This document shows, piece by piece, positions 26,651 to 38,457 of a stretch of 64,000 bases of DNA (positions are counted from its first letter, which is position 1; each line of letters starts with the position of its first letter). Under the pieces are notes generated by a model. That model saw only the letters and a list, made by a program, of their open reading frames with translations, was not told where the DNA came from and searched no databases. The stretch is from NCBI GenBank assembly GCA_028023455.1, contig JAQFVV010006221.1, forward strand, positions 1,992,001 through 2,056,000, written 5' to 3'. This DNA comes from Epiperipatus broadwayi. Lineage: Eukaryota; Onychophora; Udeonychophora; Euonychophora; Peripatidae. The translations under genes were made by a program, and so were the position numbers.

Positions 26651-27035
26651 TCTTGAGGTTACAGCTTTAGTAAATATTACTTACATAATCAATGTGCATT
26701 TAAATAAATTTATAATTACAACTTTAAATTATCGTAATAGATTTCTAACTATAAGATCTTTCCATTGACTCGTTGTAAATCGAAAGATTTCGCGAGTATT
26801 AATGTGTAATAAGAAATGTGGACTTAATCAGTGAAGTATTGAATAGCTTCACGCTCTCAGATCTAACCGCTTTAGCTTCACCTATTTATATAGAAAGTAG
26901 GTTGAATTAAGGAAGGGTTCCCCTCTTTTCTTCCAAAACGTAAGCTTGTGGTTAAGACCTGTAGAGGTTCCTACTATTGCATTTTTACGCGCATATTCTT
27001 GAGGTTACAGCCTTAGTAAATATTACACCAAAGTA
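26651..27035. repeat. MITE-related block flanked by 30-bp direct repeats
   Basis: TTCTTGAGGTTACAGCTTTA at 26651-26670 and a near-identical copy near 26996 lie in direct orientation. Just inside the right copy, 26905-26990 (CCTCTTTTCTTCC, GTAAGCTTGTGGTTAAGACC, TGTAGAGGTTCCTACTAT) matches the complement of the MITE at 58400-58540. That MITE has the same terminal sequence in inverted orientation, so this copy is rearranged or has lost its proper left end. Confidence 0.65.
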
Positions 27036-28090
27036 GATAAAACTTTTACATATATAAATGGAATGCATAAGATAAAAGGAATTTTAAAAGCAGTAAAAGG
27101 TGGATATGTATTTTTATGTATATATTTACCTGAAAAATATTGTTATCCTAGGATTCAGTTTATTGTTGAATTTTTTTGTATTGAAAAACTTTTTGCTAAA
27201 AGTGTTATTTATAAGTTTTCTATGGTTAAATATTTGATATTCACTTTTGAAAAACTTTTCCAGATCATTAATAATAAATTTTTTAAAAAAAATTAATGTT
27301 TCATTATATAATATTTTATGCATTCTTTTAATTTTGTAGAGAGAATTATAAGGAATTTTCTATCATCTACAATAGATTTCACTGTTGAAAATAAAAGAAA
27401 AGCATCCATATATTTATTGTTAATTTGTAGTCACATTGGTATTATGTTTTCTTAAGAGTAGGAAAAAATTTGTATTTAGTTTTCGAGATGACATAGAATA
27501 TAGTAACATTTATGAATAAAATTTAAAATGAATTGGGTGAAAATCACCCAGATTTAAAATAAGTTAAATGTGAAATAAAATTGATGAAATATAATGAAGA
27601 ATTAATAAGGCTATAGACAATAGGGAAAGTTTGACTATCCTTTATTGAAAAAGTATTGCTGTTTGTGGTTTAATGCAGTAATAGTTGAACTTCATTGCTG
27701 AAGATTCTGCATCAATTCCTAATTCAATTTGGTCAATTGACTTTTAACTATTGTATTCAACCTATACTTTGTATTTTTTAATGTTATATGACCTTCCGAA
27801 TAATATACAGTATGATTATTTATTTTGTTTATTTATTTAAATATTTTAAAAAAAGCTATTTAACTTGTCATTTGTTTTTATTATGGATAGTTCATTATAT
27901 CGTTTATTACGTATTCATATTATTATTTATTTATTTAGCATATGGATTTTTTTTTAAAGATAAATTTAATTGTTAACAAAATATCATAAAGAAATTTATA
28001 GCAATTCCAACCAGGGGTTAGATTAAGTTCTTCAGTTCTGTAACTATAACCATAGTTTCAACAACCATTACTATCTTCTTTTTCTTTTTT

Positions 28091-28172
28091 TCATGTGTCA
28101 AAGCATCGGTCGGGGAAGTGAACCCGCAAACCCGGGACAACTGCTTGTGAGGCACTCGACCACCAACACTTG
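28091..28172 (-). mobile_element. tRNA-derived SINE, copy 1
   Basis: On the minus strand the element runs GTCAAGTGTTGGTGGTCGAG (A-box-like region) to GCGGGTTCACTTCC (B-box-like) and ends GACACATG plus an A-rich tail (28082-28090). The direct repeat ACCATTACTATCTTCTTT is exact at 28064-28081 and 28173-28190, an 18-bp target duplication typical of LINE-mobilised retroposons. Other copies are at 34590-34694 and 53844-53946. It is not a tRNA gene: the body does not fold as an intact tRNA by eye and has the SINE tail. Confidence 0.85.
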
Positions 28173-28248
28173 ACCATTACTATCTTCTTTGTTGTTGTGT
28201 TTATTCACATTTATATAAATCAGTAGTTGTTAAATTAAAACTACCTAA

Positions 28249-28438
28249 ACATCACATGTTCATCATTTTTTATACCCAAGCTGTTAATAACAGTACCAAA
28301 CTCTCCATACAATAATGCCACCCTGTTCAAGCCTTAGGCCTGATAGGGAATTTATGCATAAACCTTCTTGCATTCATTGATTACTAAGGTTTGAATGGGG
28401 TGACCCTTCTGTATGGAGAGTTTGCTATTGTTATTAAT
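28249..28438 (+). repeat. Hairpin retroposon-like element, copy 3
   Basis: Diverged copy of the family at 5444-5631. It shares the leader ACATCACATGTTCATCATTT, then ACCAAACTCTCCATAC, an inner TTTATGCATAAACCTTCTTG and the inverted arm TGTATGGAGAGTTTG. No target duplication is convincing, so the boundaries are estimates from the alignment. Confidence 0.65.
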
Positions 28439-29052
28439 TGTTACATTCTATTTATGAAGCAAATACGCCCAATGATCATGGGTTATCGTCAATCTATTGA
28501 TGAGGCCCTTGTTGCATTTAGAATGATCCAATTCATTGAAGTTTATTGTTGAATCTGGAGAAGAAATTAATACAGAATCTCATTTTTTGGTTGAATTTCC
28601 AGATAAAGATCTTGATTTAAGACAAGTCTTTGGTGTGAAATTATACCTTGAGTTTTTGCAAATCCAATCTACTTAATAGGCTACTTCTGATCTAGTGAGA
28701 ATATATGAAATAAAAGGAAACCTCTGCAAAAAAGTAGGCATGAATGCACCAGTAATATTTCTTGTGATAATAATTAATTAAATGTCCAGAAATGTGGAAT
28801 AGAAACTTTTTTCCCCAAACAGGCACATAGTGTTCACCAGTACTATAAAGTTCTTGCATCTCAGCCCCAAGTTAATGTCAGCCAGATTTCCAAACTAAAA
28901 ACTAATTTAAATTTAATTTAAGATAAATGAGGAAAATACTTTAGGTTGCAGTCCAAAATTTCTCCTGCTTAGCATGGAGTAGAATTGAATTTTCATCTAT
29001 TCTTGCAAAAGATTATATTCAAGTTTATGATAAATTTTCCTGTTGTTTAGAT

Positions 29053-31529
29053 TAGGGGTCAGCAACCTATGGCATGCCTGCCAAGCTTGGCATGTGGAAT
29101 AATTATCAATGGCACTCTGAATTAAAATAGTAAAAAAAATATATTTTAATCACAGGGCATGCATTTGCGCCATCACCTACATATTGTATATGCAACTCAC
29201 ATGTAAATGGAAACCATGATTCAATGCATTCTATGATCTGTTAGTTAAAACAAAGCTCTTGTTATTATATAATTACTATGCATTTATTTGCACTCCGCGT
29301 CCCCACTTACATTTTGTCCATGCAACTCACATATAAAGTAAAGGTAAACCTTATGTTTAGTGCAGGCCATGGCACATTAAAATGAACATTATTATTGTTA
29401 AGTAATGTATTACCCCAAAATAGATTATAAAAGACAAAAGCATGATGTTAGTTCTTTTCAAGACTCTTGGACAAATGAATATAAATTTCTATAGCAAAAG
29501 CATCATGCTGTGTGAATGTTATGCTGTGAAAGTATTGCATGTTGTATTTCAAGAGTACAAAGACATTACCAAACTAAACATCTATCCATTTTAAAAACTC
29601 TGATGAGAAAAATGAAGTTATAACAAGTGCTGTTTCTGTCTTTAAGAAATTAAAGTACTTATTTTAGTCAAATAATTGGAACCAAAAATAAAGCCACCGA
29701 ATATAGTTATATAATTGCTCATTATGTGGCTTCAAAAGCCAAACCCTTCACAGTTGGAGAATTCATCAAAGAAGCTTTTTTGAGATTGATGAAATATTTT
29801 CAATGATCTACCAAATAAACAATACTGTCTTGTATTTTAGAAATACTAGCTTCTGTGAGATCAATTCAAAGACGAATAACTGTTGTGGCTGAAGATATAA
29901 CAACAAAACAGAAAAGTGGATTGCAAGAAACTATTGTATTCAGTGTTACTGTTGATGAAAGCACTGACATAAATGATGTGGCACAACTAACAATAGTTGC
30001 ACAATATGGCAATGATTATTGAAGAATTGGGTTGCTTAATTCCTCTTACTGGTACAACAAAGGGACTTTATTTTTCACTGCACTTTTCAATTATTTTGCA
30101 AATCAGAAAAGTGTTACTACTGATGTTGTTATGCAGTGGTTGGAAAGGAAAATGAATTTCTTAAAACTGCTTGAAAAATCATATTAGGCATCAAATATTG
30201 AGTTTCCACTGCATTATATACCAGTAAAGTTTACTTATGAAAATCTCTTCACAGTGCTTAAATTTGGTAATGGATACTATCATAGTTTCTCATTCTTCAT
30301 TGACACCCAGGCAATTTAAGTCTCTTTTGCAAGAAATGAACAGTGCATATATGGATCTTGTATTATACAGCAATATCGAATGGATTAGTCAAGGTCATAT
30401 CTTGAATAGATTTGTATCATGTATGGAAGAAATCAAGATTTTTTTTATAAAAAAGAACATTTCCTGGAAATGAAGATTGGTTATGCAAATTGATATTTCT
30501 GACTGATATAATTCAACACCTGAATGACTTAAACTTGTCTTTGCAAAAAGGAGTCAAACAATGCTAGAATATTTTGAATACTGGAAAGAATTTGCATCAA
30601 TGTTAGATATATTTTGGCATGATATTTCTACTAACACAAGTACTTTCCAAATAATAAAGGCAAATTGATTTAACTTTGACAAAGACCAACTTCAAAAGTA
30701 TGTTGAAGATCTCAGAGAAGAATTTTTCAAATGATGTGAAGATTTCCAAACACACCCATATTTTTTTCCTTATTAAACCTGACTTAATTGATCCACAGAT
30801 GACTATTTGACTTATCTCTTTTTGAATGGATGGATGTTGATAGCTTTGAAATGGACCTCATCAAATTAATATCAGAATTGTGGAAAACTAAATTTATAGA
30901 ATTGTGGAAAGCTGTTGACAGAAATTGTCTGGAATGTCATTCTCAATTGGTGGATATCTTTACTTGAAAGATTTAATTCCTTGAAGAAAATCGCATGTGC
31001 TCTGATTTCAGCATTCAACTCAGCTTACTATGTGAACAAATTTTCTCACATATGAAAAATATTTTGAGTTAGCAAAGAAATTGTCTAAGACCGGAAATCT
31101 GCATGTGAAGCTAAAAGTAACCAATTACACACCTGATATTGAGCAAAGCGGTACATAATTTATTAATACTTCAGATTAATAATAAAGAATGACTAATATT
31201 ATAATTCTTGATAATTTTTTTTATTTAAACTATGAATTGAAAAAACCTTGTAATTTGTAATACAATTTTTAATAAACGTATTAAAATTTAAAATTTAACA
31301 AAACATACTTTTCACATATCCTATATATTTTAAAAATATTGAAGGACCAGTAATATAAGATCTGGTTATAATGTGTTTCAAAAGTATATAATATAACAAT
31401 TTGAAGCTTATTATAACTAGACTAATTTTGATATATATATATAATAAGATTGGTAGAATCATGTTAGCAAATGGAATAACATTGTAATATGGATTTGGCA
31501 TGACACTATTAAAAGGTTGCCGATCCTTG
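29053..31529 (+). mobile_element. Second full-length hAT transposon (2.5 kb)
   Basis: The left end TAGGGGTCAGCAACCTATGG and the complement of the right end CAAGGATCGGCAACCTTTTA form diverged hAT terminal inverted repeats of the C--GG-TC-GCAACC type. The first base at the left has changed from C to T. Flanks GTTTAGAT (29045-29052) and GGTTAGAT (31530-31537) match at 7 of 8 positions, an aged 8-bp target duplication. It differs from the 13636 element in end sequence and internal code. Confidence 0.88.
29430..31160 (+). pseudogene. hAT transposase, heavily mutated
   Basis: Plus-strand fragments follow the order of a BED-hAT transposase. KHDVSSFQDSWTNEYKFL comes near 29440, an RHYQTKH finger remnant near 29560 and KAKPFTVGEFIKEAF near 29740. 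ITVVAEDI...VTVDESTDINDV near 29880-29990 carries the first catalytic Asp region. A 78-codon open frame at 30237-30473 has LTPRQFKSLLQEMNSAY and LYSNIEWISQG, matching the family's ...FK-LLEE...EVRWLSRG block. Further pieces are LEYFEYWKEF-like near 30560 and an SAYYVNKFSH region near 31020. Many stops and frameshifts. Same broad lineage as FAM200/SCAND3-type proteins by family knowledge; inactive. Confidence 0.88.
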
Positions 31530-31549
31530 GGTTAGATGAAATGTTAATA

Positions 31550-32760
31550 TACTGTCTTCATTATATTAGGACTAAGACTCCAGTTTTTGGGGAAAAAATC
31601 TGCTCTTTTATATCCTTATTGAGAGACTTTTCTATGTCATGAAAAAATCTCTTTTGTAAAATCAAAGCAATATCATAAGTATAGTTGAATTTCTTGCATG
31701 GTGTTTCTGAAAGATCACTGATGAACAAATTAAATAAATAAGAGAACTTGACCTTGTGTGCGATTATTATGTAAAATTTTCTATATACTATAATTAATAT
31801 TTAATATCATTTGAATTTTTCTATTGGAAAGCATTTTGTCAAATAGATATTTTAGAAATTTAGAGATCATTTTTCTAAACAGAATCATAAAAGTTGCAGT
31901 TAAATCAATAATGATAGCATCAGTTTTTAATTTTTTTAAAAGCATTTTTTAAAGTTAGTTGGTAAAGATAAAACTTGTTTAGAGCAGCCTCTTCTGGTCT
32001 AAACTCAGTCTGCTCTATAGGAAGATACTTGTCATCAATTGATAAAATTCTTGTTAATCTAATTGTTTCAAAAAACTTGTAGGGAATTTTAGCTTTAAGA
32101 ATTTTTATATCAAATTTTTGAAATAGTTTCTATATGAATAAAGTTATTGAATAGTTTTGTCAGCCATGCTTAAGCTTCAAATCTAAATTTTTTAGTTGCA
32201 ATTGATTTCAGACAAAGATAAATTAAAGTTCACCAGCATCTACTAATTTATTAGACTTATTCAAGAGGCATTGTAAAAGAAAAGTTCGCAATTCTGCTCT
32301 AATGATTTTCTTTCTCATTCTGTCAATCTTGGGTTTAGAAGTCAGATATATAAAATTTATAATCTAATTATCATTGATAGTAATGGTTCTTTTGGTAGTG
32401 CTTTTTTTTATCAACCACGCTTTAAAGTAAAAATGAACAGACTTTTTTGTTTTTTTGCGGTCTCTATTTTTCTTTTCTGGCATCATCCAAGTTTGTCAGC
32501 AATTTCCAGATGTTTAATAGATTAAAATTGGTTACAAAGAGCATATCCACAAGGGATGGATTCTTTGCAGCTATTTTTATGAGTTTGTTAAATCTATTAT
32601 AGCAAAAGGAAATTGAAGAGATTCTATTAAATTCCATCTTAGAACAGGGTAACATTTAACTGTAGAAATTTGGATTCCTTGAGTAATTTTAGTTTATGAT
32701 GGCTATAGAAGAAATTATCCAACAGCTACAGCTCAGGTGATATGTGAACTATTTTTTGTC
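31550..32760 (-). pseudogene. Decayed jockey-type LINE RT, minus strand
   Basis: Read from 32760 downwards. A 63-codon frame at 32464-32655 is followed by RT pieces RLTRILSIDDKYLP and EQTEFRPEEAALNKF near 31990-32060, corresponding to the Q-GFR---ST block. Near 31680-31750 come YLFNLFISDLSETPC (palm block S-LFN-YISDLP) and YTYDIALILQ in the place of the Y-ADD-AL catalytic block. Stops and shifts occur throughout. It abuts the hAT element ending at 31529; the part that should follow was not found on the far side of that element. Likely the same broad family as the plus-strand relic at 2.6-4.6 kb. Confidence 0.75.
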
Positions 32761-32957
32761 AAAATAAAATATAAATCAGGAGTTAGCTCTGTTTGCCATC
32801 GTCCTGAATAGAATGTTCTTTTATGATCAGCATCATAGAGTACGTGCATGTTGTCTAAATCTGTCCATTAAATAAAAGTTGACAACCTACTTAACCCATT
32901 TTCACATGCACAAAGGCTACTATGAGATTTGGAACTATAAATATAGATGGTCTAGGA

Positions 32958-33394
32958 CAGGGGTCCCCAACCTTTTTGCATCTAAGAGCACATTCCAAAA
33001 ACCGGCCAGGTGGCGGGCACCATTTATTTTTTATCTGGACATAATTGCTGAGATATTCTTGACTTCGTTTACGAAGAAGCCACGGTTCATCACATCACAT
33101 CACATGTAAATTTATAGTTGGATATTGTTAATAATACACATAATGTACAAAAAAATATTTATTTCAAAAATTAAATTTGAACATATAATTGACGTTTATA
33201 TTTTTACGCTGTAAAAGTATAGTATGTCCTACAATTTGATTACAATATAATACAATAATTCCTAAAAAAAATTCAAAAATTAAATTTATTTGTATCAGAT
33301 AAATAATTTTTTATCGTGTTCGGATAGCGGCGGGCACACGTAAAATGGTCTGCGGGCGCCATGGTGCCCGCGGGCATAGGGTTGGGGACCCCTG
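32958..33394. mobile_element. 437-bp hAT MITE with exact 8-bp TSD
   Basis: The ends CAGGGGTCCCCAACC (left) and GGTTGGGGACCCCTG (right) are perfect 15-bp inverted repeats. GTCTAGGA is duplicated exactly at 32950-32957 and 33395-33402. Subterminal GGTGGCGGGCACC and GGTGCCCGCGGGC are G+C-rich. No transposase lies inside, so it is a non-autonomous derivative. An inner segment of about 75 bp (33028-33104) matches the 3' tail of the LINE at 49.8-52.5 kb, which is unexpected for a hAT element. The 76-codon frame at 32879-33109 runs across the boundary and is not a gene. Confidence 0.95.
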
Positions 33395-33402
33395 GTCTAG
33401 GA

Positions 33403-34570
33403 AGATCTGAAAGAGGAGGATAGGACCAATTTATATTGGGACTATATAGAAATTATCTATTCAATTGTGATTATAATAATATTTGAACAATCTTTAATAG
33501 AAGTCATTTCTTTTACAAGATAGTTTGAAACAAAATTATCTGTACCATGTTCAAAATATGTTTCTGAATATTTTAGAATAGAGCAAAATTAGAATATGAT
33601 ATTAAAATAATATATAAAAATATGTATATTATATTCATTTCAAATGTGTCTGACTTGAAAGAAAATGAAAACTTATCGGAATAGAATATTACCCAATTTT
33701 AGTTCCATAAATAATCAGACAAGTTTTCATCTAGTTGCTATGGATGTAAACTAATATCTAATTGACAATAATAAACTGTTTTTACAAATAATTGTAAAAC
33801 TTTTTTAAGAAAATAAAACAAAATCATGTCAGAATTTAAAAAATTTAACTTATAGAAATTTCTGTGATTATTTACAATGACTTTCAATCAAGTTATCTTT
33901 AATAAACTTTAAATTTTACTTAAGTTTTATATGCAATCGGTTTGTTTATTTGTATTATTTATACTAAAGGACTCATTGAGATTTATCAAATGAATAAAAC
34001 AGTTCAGTTGAAAATGAATGGATCATAATACTTGAATAGTAGAAATCTTCTCTTTTCTTAATCTAATTTTGTAATGAATAATTTACTTCATATTAATCTA
34101 ATTTTGGAGAAAATAAATTATTAAACAAGTTTTAATTATCATTATTTTATTACTCACTCAGTGATTAAGATATTGTTGAAAAAGCTGGGTTTTCTACTCG
34201 GAGAAGTATCTCAATTAAGCCTCGGGGAAAAAATAAAAAATTTTGAATACCCTTTTTCTGATACAATATTTGATTTCACAGAACATTTATCAGTATTATT
34301 TTTCTATTTTGGTAGATTCTTTTTATAAATGTAATCTTGTAAAAATTATTATATTTAGACTGAAATTTCTGTTAAATCACCTTCTGAAAAGCTTATTATT
34401 AGATAATATATTAGATATTATGTAAAATTCTAAATTGAAAAATATGACAATACTAAATTCTCTGTACCAGTTTCTGTGGAATAACATCAGTTTATGTTAA
34501 GCCTTAAGCTGCATTAACCACAAATCAAAATTAGCTACAATCTTATATAGCAAATGTGAAAGTTGTATTC
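33403..34570. other. No gene recognised
   Basis: AT-rich sequence without motifs. The 60-codon frame at 34243-34425 is of low complexity. Confidence 0.5.
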
Positions 34571-34589
34571 AATGTGTAGGTTTTTTTTT

Positions 34590-34694
34590 CCTCATATGTC
34601 ATAGTATCGGCTGGGGCGCGAACCCACAACCGTCTGCAACCAACTACTTGCTTGCAAGGCAGATGCGACGACCTCTCGGCTAACAACGCTTGAC
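34590..34694 (-). mobile_element. tRNA-derived SINE, copy 2 (best boxes)
   Basis: On the minus strand: TTAGCCGAGAGGTC matches an A box and GTGGGTTCGCGCCCC matches a B box, with GACATATGAGG and an A tail at the 3' end. The direct repeat ATGTGTAGGTTTTTTT lies at 34572-34587 and 34695-34710, a target duplication of about 16 bp. This copy best shows the internal Pol III promoter of the family. Confidence 0.9.
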
Positions 34695-35434
34695 ATGTGT
34701 AGGTTTTTTTTAACAGTCAATAAGCATTCGACCAAGTTAGGGATTGTGACCTCATCTTTTTTATTTACTTAATTTGAAAAAGTAGGAAATTATAATGTTT
34801 TATTTTTGTGGAATTAATATTCGTTTATTGATTGAGAAATTATTTTTAAGCTTTTTAAGAGAAGAAATTATTTAATTAGAATATTTTTTAAGTTAAATGT
34901 TATTACTATTTACATGTTAAATTACACTGAAATCTTCAAAATAAAGGGTTTATATATTTTAAGAATGCTATAAGCCATAGGTCACTTTTCTTTTTAAACA
35001 TAAAGTGTGTTCATATTTTTAAATAATAAATAGGAGAGAATAAAATAGGTACTTAATGATAAAATAGAAACGAATAGAAAAAATGCATAATTTTAACATA
35101 TTTAATATGTGTGTGTCAAAATGTATTCATAATCTTAAATAATAATATAACCAAATAGTCTTTCTTAATTTTTATCATATAGATTTAATTTTATTTTAAA
35201 TACAGTGGTGCTAAGACAATTCATGCAGCTAGAGTCGATAAAGAATCGTCTTAAAAGATAAATTAAACAAATCAATTCTTTAAAAACAATAACATAAGAA
35301 ATTAAGTCATTCAATTATTTATTTATTTATTATCTTATTCAAATTTATTATGTCAACAAATCTTTTAAACTGAACTTCTCTCTGACAATAATCATATTTT
35401 TAAAAAAAATTCTACTTAACTGTAGTACTACATA

Positions 35435-35797
35435 GAGTATATGAGCACAGATTTTCACACGACCCACCGCTCACCACTTTATCTCACATCAGGGTGGTCT
35501 TTGAGCGTTCAATCATCAGATTTCAATTGGATGGATGGTTGAAGAGTTGGAGTGTGGAGTAGATTGAAGCCTGTCCGTTAAAGTATGAAGATTGGCTATC
35601 TTAATATATATCTGAACACTTATTGCATATATGTGTAGAGATGATAATCTGGACCAACTGATGATTGCCGGTTTAGCATGAAATACATATATTGGTGATT
35701 ATTTACCTTTTCAACATATATGTGTTCAAGGGTATCAGTGATATGAAATAGAGTGGTGAGCGGTGGGTCGTGTGAAAGTCTGTGCTCCTATACCCTC
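35435..35797. mobile_element. TA-flanked MITE, about 363 bp
   Basis: Inverted ends of about 50 bp (GAGTATATGAGCACAGATTT at the left, complement of the right GAGGGTATAGGAGCACAGAC) share the block CACACGACCCACCGCTCACC exactly. Both ends are bordered by TA (35433-35434 and 35798-35799), as expected of Tc1/mariner-type mobilisation. There is no coding capacity. No second copy is in the window. Confidence 0.85.
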
Positions 35798-36391
35798 TAT
35801 TACATATATTGATACAGATATATAATAAGCCTGTATTTCAGTTATTAACTATAGTACACAATTTTTTTTAAAAAAATTAAAATTATTGTTATAACCTTAT
35901 AAAAAAGGAAGAGAATAAAAAGAAAATCTTTAATTTCTGAAAACAAAGCAATTCCACCATATATTAATGGGATTAGAAGATTTTTTTAATGTTGTGGCAA
36001 GATGTTTTTCAAAGGCAAAAAAAGAGTGAATTTTCTTAAAGCATTTTTTAAAAAAAAGCCTAAATTTTCCTAAATATCAAAATATATATTAAGACAAGGG
36101 CAGCAGGATCGTGTTAATAAATAACTCATTACATACAAAAAATAAACTTACAAATCACAAATTTACAATTTAAAAAAATAAACATATAAAATATTTTGGT
36201 TAAATTTGTGTCTATAATTTCGAAAAGATGCTGCAATAAGGCATTCACACAGTCTGATTATTTATTAATGTACTCATCAGTGGCCACACTACCATGCATG
36301 TTTGTAAACGTTAAATTGCATAAAGACAGCCAGCTGTTTAGACTTATGATAGATTTTAATGGGGTATAGTACTACTGAGCAGCAAAGAAAA

Positions 36392-37600
36392 TAGTAGATT
36401 GGTTAATTGAAGACATTAGTTTTAGCACCTACACAATAAAAACATCTTTTGAGTGTGTGGAGAAAATTAAAAAAATAAAAATTGATAATAACCACAGGCT
36501 CGCCTCATTAGATATAAAAGAACTTTATGGTTCTGTGCCTCATGATCTTTCTATTATTATAATTCAAGATGTTTTGCAGCAAATTATTACAATCCAAATA
36601 AAAAAAGAGTTTATAGTAGAAATCTTAAAATGAATTGATAAGAAAATAGTAGCATTAGCTAACAGAGATTTTTACAAAATGGAGAGCGGATGACCTATAG
36701 GTCTTCCACTAAGTGGAATAGTTTGCATTATCATGCTTTCAAAATTTGAAAATATTTTACCAAAATATTTAGACTTTTCAGTGAATGACAGCTGCATGAG
36801 ATATGTTGATGATGTCTTTATATATACATCGGAAAATCAGATCAACAATATACGCCTGGATCTTGAAAAAACATTGCCTCTACAGTGGACTATGGAAATT
36901 GAAGACAAAAACCGTGGGATTAATTTTCTGGATATATACATCCAGAGAAACAATAATGAGCTCAACTTTAAAATGAATTTAAAATCCATTCAAATAAGGG
37001 CCATTCATCAAGTCAAGCGTCTCCATTAGAACACAAACTTGCAAATTTTTAAAGTTTCTTATGTAGAAACAAAAATTTATGCAGGTGCAAAGTGGGCAGG
37101 AAGATAACATTGATGCGTACATCTACAATCTAACAAAGCTTTGCTATAATCATAACATGCTAATAAAAACAATCGGAAAATTTTATGCCAAAAGCATGGA
37201 TAAGCCTCCCATACATCCCTAGGATTGCAAAAATCTAAGGAATATATGCGCTAACATTTACAAAGTAAGTTTTAGATTGCCTCCATCACTAAACAGTTTA
37301 CTGAACAACTCAAAGGACAAAATATCAGTTGAGCGCATTCCTCAAGTTGTCTATAAAATCATATGCAGTGTCCCATATGCTACAGTAAATCTCAAGCAAA
37401 TAGATCCCTTGAGAATTGCCCAGCAGACATACTTGTACAACAGAACCAAACAATAGCGAATGCAAATCAATCTTTCTTGATTATGAGCTCATCACAGACA
37501 ACAATTTTACTTCCACCAATGTGAAAACATTGAAAAAGAAACTATGAAGAGATTTGAGCAATCTCAAAAGATCCACAGTCTATCAACAGAAGGATTCATG
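36392..37600 (+). pseudogene. Penelope-like element reverse transcriptase
   Basis: Plus-strand polymerase with the layout of Penelope-like elements. SFECVEKIKKIKI is followed by HRLASLDIKELYGSVPHDL (36497 onward, the SLDVKSLYTNIP block), DFYKMESG-PIGLPLSGIV (36670-36725, with a stop where G-PMGSPLSP is expected), and then the 98-codon frame 36733-37029. That frame holds MRYVDDVFIYTSE (catalytic Y-VDD) and GINFLDIYIQR (the LPFLD block). Downstream to about 37600, PQVVYKIICSVPYATVN may be the start of a GIY-YIG endonuclease domain; this is less certain. Two stops in the RT and later frameshifts inactivate it, but the RT is the best-preserved polymerase in the left half of the window. Confidence 0.88.
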
Positions 37601-37796
37601 CATTCCATTGTCGAGAAAATGGAACATTTAAATGCCCCATTTACATATGAAGCTTCATTTACATATTGTTCATATGTATAGGCATACTTCTAACTGTTAA
37701 ATGTTAAAACAATATTATGATTCTGTCAGCAATCTACTGATACCTGGCTCAGTGCAAACCTTTTTGTAATAACTCGATTATGAATAAGAATGATAA

Positions 37797-38096
37797 ATAT
37801 ATAAGTATGATTTACGCTAAAGATGCATAAACATACAAAGCTAACTTTTTTAAAATTCTTTATATATGCCAAGTGTGAGTGAGCGCTTTCAAGGGACAGC
37901 ATCATAGTCATATTGTAACTAACAAAACTAGTATGAAAATTCATGCAAATGAGTTTATGTAGTCCATTTCTTGGATATATTGTAGCACGAGGGCTGTGTC
38001 CCTTGAAAGTGCTCAGCCACACTTGCATATATAAAGAATTTTTAAAGTCAGCTTTGTGTGTTTATGCGTCTTTAGTGCAAATCATACTTATATAAT
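37797..38096. mobile_element. MITE, about 300 bp with arms of about 100 bp
   Basis: The left arm starts ATATAAGTATGATTTACGCT and runs to CTTTCAAGGGACA near 37898. The right arm (37996-38096) is its inverted complement with scattered mismatches (TTTACGCTAAAGATGC against TTTGCACTAAAGACGC). Both ends are bordered by TATA-like sequence, so the target duplication cannot be fixed. The 100-codon minus-strand frame at 37726-38028 is a by-product of this structure. Confidence 0.8.
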
Positions 38097-38457
38097 AATT
38101 AACCGCAAAGTTTAAACTTTTCGCTTATTTCAGTGATAAATATAGTAAATTGAACCAAGTAATTTTTTTAACTAATTATTAATGATTGTTTCCCTATCCT
38201 TATGTTATTTAACAAATAAATTACCAATTAATAAACAGTAAGGAAACAGTCTGGCATTTTTTTATTTATTGAATAAATAAAATTGTTCATTGTCTAGCAT
38301 TATTTTCTAAATATTTTCAGATGATATGGTTATTGATTTGATATTTAGCTTATTGTCTAATTTATGCGAATTACATGGACATAATAAATAATTGTAAAAT
38401 TACAAATTAGCTTGTTGCAAAATAAATTTATATAAAATTAAACTTTTTTTTTTTAAG

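Noticed and set aside
28440-29040. Possible transposase or polyprotein fragment (SIDEALVAFR, DLDLRQVFGVKLYLEF)
   Set aside because: The pieces recall no family strongly enough, and frames break every few dozen codons.
34590-34694. tRNA gene
   Set aside because: A and B boxes are present, but the body does not form a tRNA, it ends in a SINE tail, and it has target duplications and sister copies.
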